Program-made: the position numbers and the translations under genes
In this document: positions 56,201-63,674 of the stretch, one piece after another
How positions within the stretch are numbered: the first letter of the stretch is position 1
How the letters are laid out: each line of letters starts with the position of its first letter
The notes under the pieces: generated by a model
What the model was told of the DNA's origin: nothing
The model's input: only the letters and a program-made list of their open reading frames with translations
Databases searched by the model: none
Assembly: GCF_032118995.1 (NCBI RefSeq)
Contig: NC_092650.1
Coordinates: 27,335,501-27,399,500 of the forward strand
DNA length: 64,000 nucleotides
Direction of reading: 5' to 3'
DNA from: Asterias amurensis
Taxonomy: Eukaryota; Echinodermata; Asteroidea; Forcipulatida; Asteriidae

Positions 56201-56913
56201 TAAACACCAAGCTGGCAACAGCCAATCTTTCCCTCATGCAAACATTGGTTTAACGTCTATGATTGTGAATTACAAATCAAGAAATCTAGATTCAGTGACT
56301 AGACGACAATTATTTATTCTAGTCATTGTTAATCAGCGGTTAGCTGGGGATTCGAATTGGGTGATGCAATTCCTGCAGTCTAACCACTGGACCACGGTGA
56401 CTTTTAAAGACACGCTAATGCAACAACAAAACAAACATGTGAACATTTAAACTCAATTGGTTGTCGACGATGCAAGCTATAGTAATGGAAGAAGTTGTGT
56501 GCTTTCAGATGCTTGTTTCGGGGCCTCAAAATCTAGTTATGTATGAGGTCTCGAAATAATATTCAAATATTTCAGTGGAAAATTGTTTGTTTTTTTTACA
56601 ACAGCTCTCCATTGCTTGTTACCAAGTCAGTTTTTACGCTTACAGTTATTTTGTGTAATTACCAACAGTATCCACTGCCTGTAAAACCAACATTGATTTA
56701 GGTCACTGTTTAGATAATCTCTTGATGCGTTTTTGGTGTTCTTCGTCTGTGTAAGATAACAAAACAGTAAATATAACAATATGCCTCACCTGTGTTGTGT
56801 TTTTACAAAGATGTGTGTCAACAAACGGATCAAAAACGTCGTTACTATCCTCGCCCCCAGAACACTGGTTAATATCCAAACTACTCAGTTCAACATCGAT
56901 AGTCGTCACACCC
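33731..56913 (-). CDS. GPR158-like: GPR158/GPR179-like orphan class C GPCR (10 exons, 5' incomplete)
   Basis: Minus-strand exons: 56913-56790, 54343-54177, 53318-53144, 52737-52669, 51755-51646, 49455-49241, 48393-48249, 36961-36853, 35269-35132 and 34735-33731. GT-AG borders and phases agree at every junction, giving 751 visible residues. The order is: end of the Cache-type ectodomain (DVELSSLDINQC), a Cys-rich EGF-like part (CIPISGLGFQRGAYICQC; DCLQCAEKCDECVDDSPC), seven helices and a cytoplasmic tail. Family marks are VDDSPC before TM1, PWIRYIGIALSYGALLFKTW (TM3), WGIYLCVKVRKAPSAFNESK (TM6) and HLTVTIMVALL (TM7). In mammals GPR158 is a metabotropic glycine receptor that binds RGS7-Gbeta5. 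Ligand and partner here are inferred only. The signal peptide and first Cache exons were not found. The tail is highly unusual (see its own entry). Several introns are packed with transposons. Confidence 0.88.
33760..34565 (-). repeat. 30-bp coding minisatellite, main block
   Basis: About 26 diverged copies of a 30-bp unit (GTGTAACACCATCAGCAGAT on the plus strand), with shorter 18-24-bp variants near 34000-34090. The minus-strand frame continues from a non-repetitive coiled-coil exon, which identifies the coding strand. Two other frames are also open, only because the unit lacks stops in them. Confidence 0.9.
35919..36620. mobile_element. MITE, family F, interrupted by a family A MITE
   Basis: 28-bp perfect terminal inverted repeats (ACACTCTAAAAACTAAAGAG and complement). 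Inner pairs such as GAGTGACTACTCTTTGAAA with TTTCAAAGAGCAGTCACTC also match. Flanking TA on both sides could be the target duplication. The family A copy at 36167-36509 interrupts it, so family F inserted first here. Confidence 0.8.
36167..36509. mobile_element. TTAA MITE, family A, copy 2 (nested)
   Basis: TTAA at 36163-36166 and 36510-36513. Termini AGGAACACGTTGCCTTGGAT. The central palindrome GGTCGGCCATTTATGGGAGT with its complement is well preserved. Confidence 0.85.
36853..36961 (-). CDS. GPR158-like: GPCR helix 7 exon
   Basis: The acceptor TTGGTTGCAG and donor AAG/GTCAGT are strong. The first base completes the split Val codon left by the helix-6 exon 11.3 kb upstream. Encodes ILESIEELAADKELLVEVCR and HLTVTIMVALLYGSK. 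The HLTVT motif with the following aliphatic run corresponds to the helix 7 motif HTHLTVTVT of GPR158. The usual Trp and Phe of the loop before helix 7 are replaced by acidic residues, which is atypical. Confidence 0.75.
37577..37941. mobile_element. TTAA MITE, family E
   Basis: TTAA at 37573-37576 and 37942-37945. Termini AGGCAGTGGGCACTATTGGT and ACCAATAGTGTCCAGTGTCT. The centre is the palindrome TTTCGAGACCTCAGATT...AATTTGAGGTCTCGAAA. A damaged copy is at 56440-56695. I recall near-identical repeats as abundant in sea-star sequence, which supports the organism guess. Confidence 0.85.
39049..43689. mobile_element. 4.64-kb foldback element with long modular TIRs, TTAA-flanked
   Basis: Inside the 11.3-kb GPCR intron. 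Ends: TTAA then GAGTCAGTTCAGGTAAATAG at 39045, and CTATTTACCTGAACTGACTC then TTAA at 43693. Arms 39049-~40600 and ~41955-43689 are inverted copies with matching landmarks in mirror order (TGCAAAATCGACATTTTTAC; GTTGCCATGTTAACAG; ATTGTATCCTGTTG; GGTACAGGTATGATTC-type). Each arm contains internal repeats of a ~580-bp module, and the right arm has one more module (about 43340-43660) than the left. The ~1.35-kb spacer has no transposase ORF, and another MITE (41549-41764) lies in it. A non-autonomous element is the simplest reading. Confidence 0.82.
41549..41764. mobile_element. TTAA MITE, family A, copy 3 (internally deleted)
   Basis: TTAA at 41545-41548 and 41765-41768, termini AGGAACACGTTGCCTTGGAT. 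Only 216 bp long; the central palindrome is missing. Inserted in the spacer of the foldback element. Confidence 0.8.
44370..44690. repeat. Cluster of GATTGAAA/TTTCAATC motifs, left
   Basis: About a dozen GATTGAA or TTCAATC heptamers in 320 bp, in both orientations and often paired into small palindromes (GATTGAATATTTCAATC). A similar cluster is at 47390-47550. Together they bracket a 2.7-kb stretch. Confidence 0.65.
44754..45863. mobile_element. 1.1-kb element with TGGGTCGTACGAATAAAAAG termini
   Basis: Left end TGGGTCGTACGAATAAAAAG, right end CTTTTTATTCATACGACCCA-like, with flanking (AGTA)-rich stretches also mirrored (AGTATTTACTACCATCCATA-type against TACTTTACTGCAAAG). The centre is unique with no transposase signature. 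No clear target duplication. Confidence 0.6.
45529..47021 (-). CDS. Speculative 3-exon small ORF (55 aa) within the GPCR intron
   Basis: Minus-strand pieces 47021-46989 (MIRRGEIVFWN, in-frame stop 21 bases upstream, A at -3, donor GTGAGT), 46468-46391 (INLEPGLLLKKSKTVALLGG plus VVFEMQ; acceptor TTTTGTCCTACAG, donor GTAAAG) and 45582-45529 (KHRNLQVSHEVFILTTF, stop) join in phase 0. The 5' end lies in a promoter-like stretch. I recognise no family. Weak points: phase-0 joins are easy to find by chance, and the third exon sits inside the 44754-45863 repeat. The second exon's donor lies in a perfect 18-bp hairpin. It may be a small gene, a decayed gene or chance. Confidence 0.22.
46355..46393. 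repeat. Perfect 18-bp hairpin with 3-nt loop
   Basis: CAAGTAAAGGCTCCCATG, loop AAA, then its exact complement. Striking because neighbouring DNA is not palindromic. Function unknown. Confidence 0.85.
47390..47550. repeat. Cluster of TTTCAATC/GATTGAAA motifs, right
   Basis: Eight or so TTCAATC-type motifs, with TTCAATCGTTTTCAATTG and TTTTCAATCTAAATTCAATC. Companion of 44370-44690. Confidence 0.6.
47770..47945 (-). repeat. tRNA-derived SINE, family 2, with (AAAC)n tail side
   Basis: Minus-strand B box GGGTTCGAGTCC, then TCGGGAAAGTACTGAGTATA and CAGTGCTAACAAACATCG, ending TAAAACC. Other copies or 3' pieces: 55088-55175 (+), 58415-58565 (-) and 60433-60515 (+). The (AAAC)60 run abuts its 5' side. 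Confidence 0.7.
47956..48195. repeat. (AAAC)60 microsatellite
   Basis: About 240 bp of uninterrupted AAAC repeats, 55 bp from the donor site of the helix-6 exon (48249). Open frames in all reading frames (Phe-Val-Cys-Leu or Lys-Gln-Thr-Asn) are artefacts. A perfect array of this length is expected to be polymorphic. Confidence 0.97.
48249..52737 (-). CDS. GPR158-like: GPCR helices 2-6 (exons 4-7 of those visible)
   Basis: 52737-52669 gives helix 2 (FKAASPGLLYVFLLGSAIMY). 51755-51646 gives the Cys of the extracellular loop and helix 3 (VILLAVFTGTLPCILQPWIR, YIGIALSYGALLFKTW). 49455-49241 gives the basic loop (VRSAKPVRIKD) and helix 4 (LYVRIAILVLLMVIFLTVGT), then the second extracellular loop with KYEICTITLWSYIGEG. 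48393-48249 completes helix 5 (ITLLLLSWGIYLCVKVR), then APSAFNESKFISICIYNETL and the start of helix 6. Introns are 913 bp, 2.2 kb and 0.85 kb, the last containing a purine tract. Confidence 0.88.
48410..48840. repeat. 430-bp polypurine (GA-rich) tract in the GPCR intron
   Basis: The plus strand is almost entirely A and G (aggaagaagaagaa-type), so the transcribed RNA on the gene strand is polypyrimidine. It ends just upstream of the acceptor of exon 48393-48249. Ser/Phe-rich ORFs on the minus strand are compositional. Confidence 0.85.
49531..49690. mobile_element. Short palindromic MITE
   Basis: Ends TCACACCAAACTCGTTCTGA and GAAATGTAGTCT against AGACTACATTTTCAGAAC and GGTGTGA. Followed at once by a T27-G14 homopolymer pair (49692-49732), which is also a likely place for assembly error. 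Confidence 0.65.
50712..51103. mobile_element. TTAA MITE, family A, copy 4
   Basis: TTAA at 50708-50711 and 51104-51107, 392 bp, termini AGGAACACGTTGCCTTGGAT, central palindrome TGGGGGTCAAAATTTTGACC intact. In the helix 3-helix 4 intron. Confidence 0.87.
51117..51210 (-). repeat. tRNA-like SINE head, family 3
   Basis: Minus strand: A-box-like GTGCCCAGCGGTCTAGAGC and B box GGGTTCGAAACCC about 60 bases apart. The acceptor stem does not pair, so this is a retroposon head and not a tRNA gene. Directly abuts the family A MITE. Confidence 0.6.
51290..51577 (-). repeat. tRNA-derived SINE, family 3, near full length
   Basis: Minus strand from 51577: TCGTGGCCAAGCGGTC (A box), GGGTTCGAATCCTGT (B box), then a ~200-bp body including GGGTACCGGGAGAAACTGGG and a tail in GATGAGCCTCATTGGC. 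The head matches 51117-51210. It is the best-preserved SINE in the window. Confidence 0.7.
52930..53080. repeat. SINE-like repeat, family 4, copy 1
   Basis: Shares AATCAAACC-GGAA, GGGTTATTTTA and ACGGCTTTACGTCCCATCC with 62085-62280. It ends just short of the donor site of the helix-1 exon (53144). Confidence 0.6.
53144..56913 (-). CDS. GPR158-like: GPCR ectodomain end and TM1 (exons 1-3 of those visible)
   Basis: Exon 56913-56790 encodes the last Cache-like strand and first Cys (DVELSSLDINQCSGGEDSND, then THLCKNTTQ). Exon 54343-54177 begins CIPISGLGFQRGAYICQC and ends NTYD. Exon 53318-53144 supplies NLFDCLQCAEKCDECVDDSP plus helix 1 (ILKIVSLSVTGFCIFMLFLF) and ends HRNNK. The first exon starts with one base of a split codon, so at least one more coding exon lies upstream. 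A decoy copy of the second exon's acceptor exists at 54489. Confidence 0.86.
53387..53470 (+). repeat. Degraded tRNA-like SINE head
   Basis: A-box-like GGTTGCTCAGTGGCTTAAGG and B-box-like GGGGTTCGATTTC on the plus strand. Lies in the intron before the helix-1 exon. Confidence 0.45.
54328..54607. repeat. Tandem duplication copying an exon start
   Basis: Copies 54328-54471 and 54475-54607 share ATATGGGAAT-CACTGTGTT, GGGACGAGAA and TGTTCAAAGGATTG. The first contains the real acceptor and first bases of the CIPISGLGF exon. The second keeps an AG acceptor and TGCATTCCCATATCA but not the rest, so it is a decoy 3' splice site 146 bases upstream on the transcript. Confidence 0.75.
55088..55175 (+). 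repeat. SINE family 2, 3' part
   Basis: GCCTGTGATTTTTGTTCACA then CTCGGGAAAGTACTTAGTAT and GTGCTAACACACATCGGTGT, ending TAAAACC. Same 3' body as 47770-47945 in opposite orientation. Confidence 0.65.
55703..55965. mobile_element. TTAA MITE, family A, copy 5 (right end lost)
   Basis: TTAA at 55699-55702, terminus AGGAACACGTTGCCTTGGAT and the central palindrome (GACTCCCATAAATGGCCGAC), but similarity stops near 55965 without the right terminus. Lies in the intron between the first two visible GPCR exons. Confidence 0.8.
56340..56405 (-). repeat. tRNA-like SINE head
   Basis: Minus strand GTCACCGTGGTCCAGTGGTT (A box) and ATTCGAATCCCC (B box). No paired acceptor stem, hence not a tRNA gene. Confidence 0.5.
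56440..56695. mobile_element. Damaged family E MITE
   Basis: Retains GAGGTCTCGAAATAATATTC, CAACAGCTCTCCATTGCTTG, GTAATTACCAACAGTATCCA and CTGCCTGTAAA in the order of a reverse-orientation family E copy. Both ends are altered and no TTAA pair is left. Confidence 0.6.
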
Positions 56914-59900
56914 CTGTTGAAAAGGTTGACAAATGGAGTTAAGAGCTTTCTGAACCATCGTTGACAATGATGATTGTTTTTTTAACTATTAGTCCGACCT
57001 TTCGGATGTCGAACTGTGCTGAGATTATTTCTGAAATTAAAAATGCTGAATCAACAATCAAGAAGACGAGCTGAAAGGTCAGTTTGTATTTTAAGATTGC
57101 TCTTGTGTTCTTATTCTCGATTCGCAACGAAAGGTAAACAACTGGTTAACAAAGTAAAATGGGAACAACTTATTATCACTTAAATTTCAGCGCAAAACTA
57201 TACGCCAAAAGCCAAACCTTCCTTGGCGAATAATGTTCCCATTCTCTTGCCGAAACAAGATGCTGCTATTAGTATGAGATGTTAATTGCGTAACACTAAC
57301 GGCAAATCTGTCGAATAATATGTTCAAATATTTTGTTTATACAACGTGTTTTTTTTTTTTTTAATATGAGATATTAAACACACAATGATTTTAAACAATC
57401 CTAAATCAAAAAAAGCACTGGGACTGTTATAAACTTCGCTTGACACCAGGAAAATAAATAATAAAGATAAACTGTGGAACGTCCGACTTATTTTACTCAA
57501 AGTACTGGGCATTGGAACTATCTGAACCATTAACAAAATGAAATTCGTGCCTTCAGCTAGACCGTTGATTTATAGGAGAGAGTCAACTTAATCTAAAAAG
57601 GTTTGATGAAAGCACCGTGAAATATCTTAATGCAACTTGTTTCGTTAAAAACCACGGATGACAAAATCTAAATGTTCCATCCGAAGAGTTTCTTTGGTCA
57701 TCATTGTAAAAAAAAATCATATACAAATTATGATGTCTTTTTTGTACAAGCAATCACCCAACAAACAAACCGAGGTTGATTTAAAATATAAGACTGGTAT
57801 AAGTACTGGTTGATAAATTTATGGTTTTTGTTATAATTGGTGATTTGTTAACTCTGAGAAATGTATGTATAATAGCCCAATCCGTATATAACAATTAAAT
57901 GATTTATTTGTTTGAGGGTTGGACCAGCAACCCCGTCTGCCAGTACCCCCAACCCCTTCCCACTACACAACCATTGATTAAGACACTGTGGGTGTCGGTT
58001 CACCCTTTGTAGGTGAATGCGTGTCTCGTGTTACCGCTATCATACTGTGATAAAACTGACATTTCAAGTAACTGAACCTAAGTAGGTCAACCACTGAAAG
58101 GCAACTGAATGAAATATTCTCTTATTAAATTATCTACTTTTCCCGAATCACTTCAGCTTGTAGATAGAACGCTCTATCTCTGTCCCTTTTCAATGGAATC
58201 CATGAGCTATGCCTGTACTAAATGCTTTTTCCAAGGTCAATACCACAATTTTACTTCGCATCTTACACAGGGAGTATATGGGCATGAAAGAAAAAGATGT
58301 CCTTGGGTAACACTATTGGGTGCTCGATATAATGGGCCTCGGTGATACTAATGTGTATTAATTATTGTGTGCAAAACTATTACACAATTTGCATCGGGGA
58401 ACTTACGAGTAGTATTTCTGGTTTTACCATTTATGTGTAAGCACTGAGTATACTAAATTATTATTTCCCAAGCTCTTTGAAAGAAAAACACCGGCACAGT
58501 ACTTTGGAAGGATTCGAACCACTACCCTTGCAATTCTAGAGCAGTTTTGTCTTACCATGGCGCAAGGAAGAGAAGGAGCTCGAACGACCCGCAAAACCGC
58601 AGAGTAACAAAATAATACCCTGACAATGCCCCTGTCTGACCAGTGGAAAAAGATAGGAGACCTCCAGCTGGACGGCTGATTAACGAGCAGGATTAGATCT
58701 CTTTGTACAGAACGTGCGGTACCGCCGCTCTGCACCATTGCCTTCGTGTAAAGTTGAATCATTGGAGACAAGAATTGTGAATAACACGTTTTCATTTACC
58801 GTTTGTGGTGTTTCACTGAAACATCATGGCATATTTTTTCATTTTTTGTGACTTTCCGGGTACTAGCGGTGGTTCAAATTTTGGGTATTAGCACACGAGG
58901 GTGGTTGGTATTCAATTGTGTTTTTCGATTTGGTGAGCACAAGTGTACACAAATTTTATCAGGTCTCAAAAAAGTTGTTTTTCTGTATTATATCCATACG
59001 ACATACGACACCATGGTTGAGTGAAGAACCAGGTGCGCACGCGAAAATTCACATACGCCAGGTCGCCCATTGTCTGTATAAAAATATAAGGTATGTCGGT
59101 GATTACGAGGTGTTGTTAAACGACCGCGGTCCTCCATGGTCTTACTAACTAGATCACCGTAATACACAATCTCAACGTAAAGGCGAAAACCAAACAAATC
59201 AACTCACAATTAACAAAGAAAGTCAAGAAAATTTAAACTCTGCATAATATCCCGATCCTGTCTGGTTACTATAGTCTGTCTAATTCCAACAGGCTGCAAA
59301 AAGGAACCAGCCAAAATACCACGTCAAAATGTGCTAACTATGACTGGTGTCCTGCTTAGTTTCGTTAAGCAATACGATTGATAATTAATGTCTGTTTTAT
59401 AGGCAACCATGAGACCGTCGCATTGATTAACTGCGTATCATGACTTCATATCACTTTATCCACAATGCATATTATACAGAGTTCTCCAATACTCTATCAA
59501 CACAGACATAAATTGAAATGTGAAACACGTGGAACTCTCATCTGACATTGTAAACACAATACTTGAATATAAACAAAGCATCAAAAACATGTCACTTCTA
59601 GTGTTTGATGAACATTACAGGAATAATAGGCTTCTACCAAAACACATTGTGCAATCGAAACCATAAATAGTCGGTCATCATTTATTTTTTATCTGCATTA
59701 TTTGTTTTCTTTGAGGTTGGGAACCTGGAATGTTGTCACGAATCCAATCAAGTTTGATATTAAGCTTACAGTATTGTTTTAATGGAATACAAAGCAACAG
59801 TTACGATGCTTCTTAATGATTACTAGTTTTTTAGTTTGCTTGCAATCTGTGTTATTTTGTTTGTATGTAGCCTTACTGAATTGAATGTGTTTTTTTCCGT

Positions 59901-60432
59901 CTCCATGGGTCTGCATGCATGTTTTCAGGTTTAAAACAAAAGTGGTGAGATAAGGACTGAGTTCAAAACATTACGCAAAACGTGAACCTTCAAATTTACC
60001 CAAAATCGATATTTCAAGTTGTAATGTGACTTTCCACACGTTACGAACATACAGTATCTTTCTATCACATCTTCAGTTTTCCTGTGTGTGTGTGTCTCTC
60101 TGCCTACAACCAATCTATTTGATGTCAATATATGCGCGAACATGAACGGTCGTTTCTTAGATCCAGGTAAATTGGAAAAGATCTAATAAATATCTCGGAG
60201 TGGCCACATTCTGATTGAAAGATCAACAACATAACAAGATGTCTGAACCGAATGGCATTTGACGTTCTTATTGTGTCACGATGCATGAAGATTACCTCTC
60301 CATCTTGAAGACGGCTTTTATTATCGATTTTAATTTATGTGTACGTAAATAAAAGCACTGGCTTGATGAGCGGATTTCCATTTGGTTGTCTTTCCATGAG
60401 TCGATTTAACTTCATCTCACTCGATCCAACAT
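56914..60432. other. Upstream part of the GPCR locus, no exon identified
   Basis: The missing 5' exons (signal peptide, Cache-type ligand domain) should be upstream of 56913 on the minus strand. I searched for Trp- and Cys-bearing exons with good splice sites and found none I would call. A SINE copy (58415-58565) is the only annotated feature. Confidence 0.5.
58415..58565 (-). repeat. SINE family 2, copy 3
   Basis: Minus strand: CTCTAGAATTGCAAGGGTAG, B box GGTTCGAATCC, then AAGAGCTTGGGAAATAATAA and CAGTGCTTACAC, ending TAAAACC. Matches the 47770-47945 copy. A 123-codon ORF over it is therefore not a gene. Confidence 0.65.
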
Positions 60433-60515
60433 GCCTGTGATTTTTTTCCACAGATCTCAAGAAAGCACTGGGTACAAGACTAACACACTAGGTGTATCTA
60501 CGGTTAAAACCCAAA
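60433..60515 (+). repeat. SINE family 2, 3' part, copy 4
   Basis: GCCTGTGATTTTTTTCCACA, then AGAAAGCACTGGGTACAAGA and CTAACACACTAGGTGTATCT, ending TAAAACCC. Confidence 0.6.
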
Positions 60516-60559
60516 TTAACACTCTCAACGTATATAAGGAGTGTAAGAATTAAGTTGCA

Positions 60560-60892
60560 ATGGGTTTATGCCGGGTTGATATTAGCGATAACCAAGATCA
60601 CTCGCAATGTGTCAATAGGGGATTGCCGTTTTCGTTTCATTTTGGGGTAAAACTCTTGAAACCAAGCGTTGAAATAAAGGACGTCCTTAGCAACACCCTT
60701 ATAGACAGTCGTACTCGTATAGCCTCATCAGTATCTGCAAATTCGGATACGGCTTTTTGTACACACGCGACCATCGCAAGTGATTTAAAACACGGCGGCA
60801 CACACATTGTCACTATTGAATTCCCCTGCACTGAATCATGCACAACTACGAAAGTAGTAAAACAAAATATCGGGTGGACATCCCATTATTAG
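60560..60892 (+). CDS. Unrecognised 110-codon ORF with upstream TATA box
   Basis: Begins MGLCRVDISDNQDHSQCVNR and ends NIGWTSHY. It has four cysteines in a Ser/Thr-rich, strand-like composition (DTAFCTHATIASDLKHGG, then EFPCTESC). A TATATAAGG lies at about 60531, roughly 30 bases before the ATG. I do not recognise a family. It is followed at once by a LINE 3' end, so it may be a piece of a repeat or a chance ORF. Confidence 0.25.
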   Translation: MGLCRVDISDNQDHSQCVNRGLPFSFHFGVKLLKPSVEIKDVLSNTLIDSRTRIASSVSANSDTAFCTHATIASDLKHGGTHIVTIEFPCTESCTTTKVVKQNIGWTSHY

Positions 60893-60894
60893 CT

Positions 60895-61200
60895 CTCTTC
60901 GGGTATTTGCGAAAAGGGTATTTGCGAAAAGGGTCTATGTGATCCAGGCACATGCACATCGACTCTGGAATAAGCTTCCACCGTGCATCTGCTGCTCCCC
61001 TTACGTGGATAATTTTTAATAACAGGCTCTGAAAACTCATCTATTTGAACAATGACCTACATGTTTAGCTGGATTATTGGCTAAATTATTTAGATTACGG
61101 TTCAGCGCCGTCTAGGCCCTAACCATCTTTGAGTGAGAGCACTCTATATATGTAATTTATTGTATTGCATTTTTGTAACTGCGCGGTTCTATTTTATTTT
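60895..61200 (+). mobile_element. LINE 3'-end relic
   Basis: The plus strand reads AHRLWNKLPPCICC followed, after a frame break, by QALKTHLFEQ and a stop. This is the RLWN-LP...LKTHLF C-terminal signature of CR1/L2/RTE-like reverse transcriptase ORFs. A short AT-rich 3' UTR with CTAGGCCCTAACCATCTTTG follows. The rest of the ORF is missing. Confidence 0.55.
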
Positions 61201-61339
61201 GACCTTCAAAATAATGAGTAAAGTATCCACCGAGACTACGAGGCTTTTCTTTAACCTTAGAGTGGATCCTTTTCTAACATTGAACAAACCAGTGGTCACA
61301 ACGTCTCGAGCTGAGTTCGGCCCGAGTAGCGTTAACTAT

Positions 61340-61592
61340 GGGTGCGTTCGTTTTAGCTTCCCTGGGTCTACCCCGCGGTGCTCACTCGGGGGAGCCCCTG
61401 ACAAGAGCTAAACGAACGACCACTCACCGCCCTCGTAGTGACGTCGTTTACTTGGGGCCAGCCCCCAAGTGACCCACTCCACAAGCAGGGCACTGGGGCT
61501 GACCTGAGTAAGCCTTTGGAATGACGTCAAAAGCTATTCGAACGCACCGGGGCAGACCGGGGTCGACCCAGGGAAGCCAAACGAACGCACCC
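61340..61592. mobile_element. MITE, family C, copy 2
   Basis: Ends GGGTGCGTTCGTTTTAGCTT / GAAGCCAAACGAACGCACCC. Shares CACTCCACAAGCAGGGCACT with copy 1 (12378-12573), where that segment is in the opposite orientation relative to the window. Confidence 0.75.
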
Positions 61593-62084
61593 TATATATA
61601 TACCCTTTGCGGATAAAGGCAGGTGCCCAGTCAAGCGAAGTGTTTGTAATCATTCCTCTCATTATCTAATATCTAATTCTGTTGACATAAAATAACTGCT
61701 GGTGCCCGCAATAATGACCACCAAACACACAACAGGAAGCCTGTGTTCAAAGGTTACCTTGAAGTTGTCATTATTGAGGGCATAATAAGTATATCTGACT
61801 TATTGAACGCAAAGTTGAATGTAGTATCCATCGGGTCTGAAAGAGTTTTTCCTGAAATGTCTTCGATTTTATACGTGCACTGACCGACTCCTCGTAAAGG
61901 AATGAGTTACCTTTCAAAATTATAAACGAATTTGAAATAATAATATTAATAATATAACAAATAATAATAACACACACAACTTATAACGGCGGTTTTAATC
62001 AGTGATTTCTGCAATGGATGACTATGTTTGAAGTGTAAGACCTACTCATTTTAACACAGCATAATGATGTCGTTGAATATGCAG
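61593..62084. other. Unassigned stretch
   Basis: No gene, RNA or repeat boundary supported here. Confidence 0.5.
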
Positions 62085-62280
62085 CCAATCAAACCGGGAA
62101 TATCGGGGCGAACCCCACGATGATAAATGCTCTGGGTTATTTTACGTGCGTTGCACAACACACGAGACCGACGGCTTTACGTCCCATCCAGAGGACGAAG
62201 TATCTTGGTTGTCTTGCTGAAGGACACAGGTGTCACGACCGGAATTCGAACCCACATTCTGCTGAAAGTCCTCAGTCCTT
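62085..62280 (-). repeat. SINE-like repeat, family 4, copy 2, with tRNA-like B box
   Basis: Contains CAGCCAATCAAACCGGGAAT, CTGGGTTATTTTACGTGCGT, ACGGCTTTACGTCCCATCC, AAGGACACAGGTGTCACGAC and, on the minus strand, the B box GGGTTCGAATTCC. Longer than copy 1 at 52930-53080. Confidence 0.65.
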
Positions 62281-62329
62281 TATTTTAGTAACAGTCATTT
62301 GTAAGGAGTCAGCGTACGTATAAGACCAA

Positions 62330-62770
62330 TGAAATCACGCCGCGAGGGACTCTGCATAACTGGCACTGTCCTTAAACATCACAAAGATCACAAGCAAAGA
62401 ACGCACTTAGCAACCTCATTTACGTACATCTTCTTACATCTCATTACAGTTCAACTTCTAGTAAGCCTCTTACTTCCTTGCAGTTATTCGACAGCAGGGA
62501 ATGGTCAAGCTTTTCGAATATGCAGCGCCCATACACTCTGGAATACAATGACCGAGGAATCTCTGACAAAGAAACAATTCTAAACCGTCTTGAATACATT
62601 TCTATTTCAATCGTAACGTGTTTTAGTATGCTTATTGTAAACCATTGTACCTTTATGGCTACTTTATAATCTCTAGATTTTTGTCCATTTCCTTAAAGTA
62701 CGCGAGACATATATTTTCTTTATGCGCTCTACAAAAAAAAGCATATAGTATTACTATTGTTTAATAACAT
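62330..62770 (+). mobile_element. LINE 3'-end relic, second lineage
   Basis: The ORF ends with GQAFRICSAHTLWNTMTEES, the AF...AP-LWN-LP signature of CR1/L2-type ORF2 C-termini. The downstream UTR ends TTATGCGCTCTACAAAAAAAAG, close to the common 3' tail form of such LINEs. Heavily eroded. Confidence 0.6.
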
Positions 62771-63674
62771 GGTCATTTAACTTCAAACAACAGCACCATT
62801 GGCAATTGCGTGTTTTAGCAATACCCTTTTGGGACGTTGCCTTCTGTATGCAATTTTCAACCACTTAAACAGTGAGTGACCTATGTAAACAATCAGTAAA
62901 ACTTAATAAATTAAACAATAATCTACAAACGGTATAGCTTCATGTCTTGACTTCAAACCCAAGTTAAGATATTTCTAATTTGAGGTTCTTGAGGTTGGTC
63001 GGACCCTAGTGGTCCTTCTGCTTGTTGGTTTTAATTACACAATTGTATCTCGAGAGCAAATTCAATCTACAAAGAGGTTTTGATTAAGGAAACTGCGGTA
63101 GAGAGCAAAGTTTGTTGAGAAAACAAAGATGGCTATCGTTTCCTTGGAGGAACTAATAAGTCCTGTCAGTGTATTATTAAACCAACGTATCTGGTCACGA
63201 TACTGACAATATAAGCGACCTTGTTCATCCATTTAATTTCCTGGTAGACAATTTGGTACACTCCTGGATATTTCGGGAGGTGTGTTCGTCGGTTGACATA
63301 AAATCAAGAAGTGTTAAAATCATAGGAACAATGTTTGAGATGTGTTCATTTCTATCACATACTGAAACGGTCTGTGTCAAAACTTTAGTTTTATGCAATT
63401 CTATAACATACAGCATTTAAATTAGCAGCAGATTTGTGCAGCGTATATTTGTTTATTCAAAATTCATTTGTTGTAATAATTATTGTGCAGTTAAATTGTA
63501 GCTAAAAGTTCGTGCTGTGTCCTCTCCTTTATATTTTAAAAGATCTGCCAATGCTTCACTTATTGCATAAGAAGAACTTACCTGATGTTTCTCGACATAA
63601 ATTTACTTTAACAAACTGAACAATGAAGAAGACCAAAGTAGTATGTTAAAGCACAACCAAACTTACATGATGAT
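62771..63674. other. Unassigned stretch
   Basis: AT-rich, no coding region or repeat recognised. Confidence 0.5.

Noticed and set aside
56340..56405. Functional tRNA gene on the minus strand
   Set aside because: Only A- and B-box-like parts are present, with no acceptor stem.
57480..57720. Minus-strand pieces with NGSDSSNAQYFE and RFCHPWFLT as Cache-domain exons
   Set aside because: No convincing acceptor or donor pair, and neither ends in the phase needed to join the exon at 56913.
58424..58795. 123-codon minus-strand ORF as a missing GPCR Cache exon
   Set aside because: Its second half overlaps a SINE copy. The first half has a Trp-containing stretch but no fitting donor in the required phase.
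58988..59197. 69-codon minus ORF
   Set aside because: No splice context or family likeness, and length is within chance expectation.
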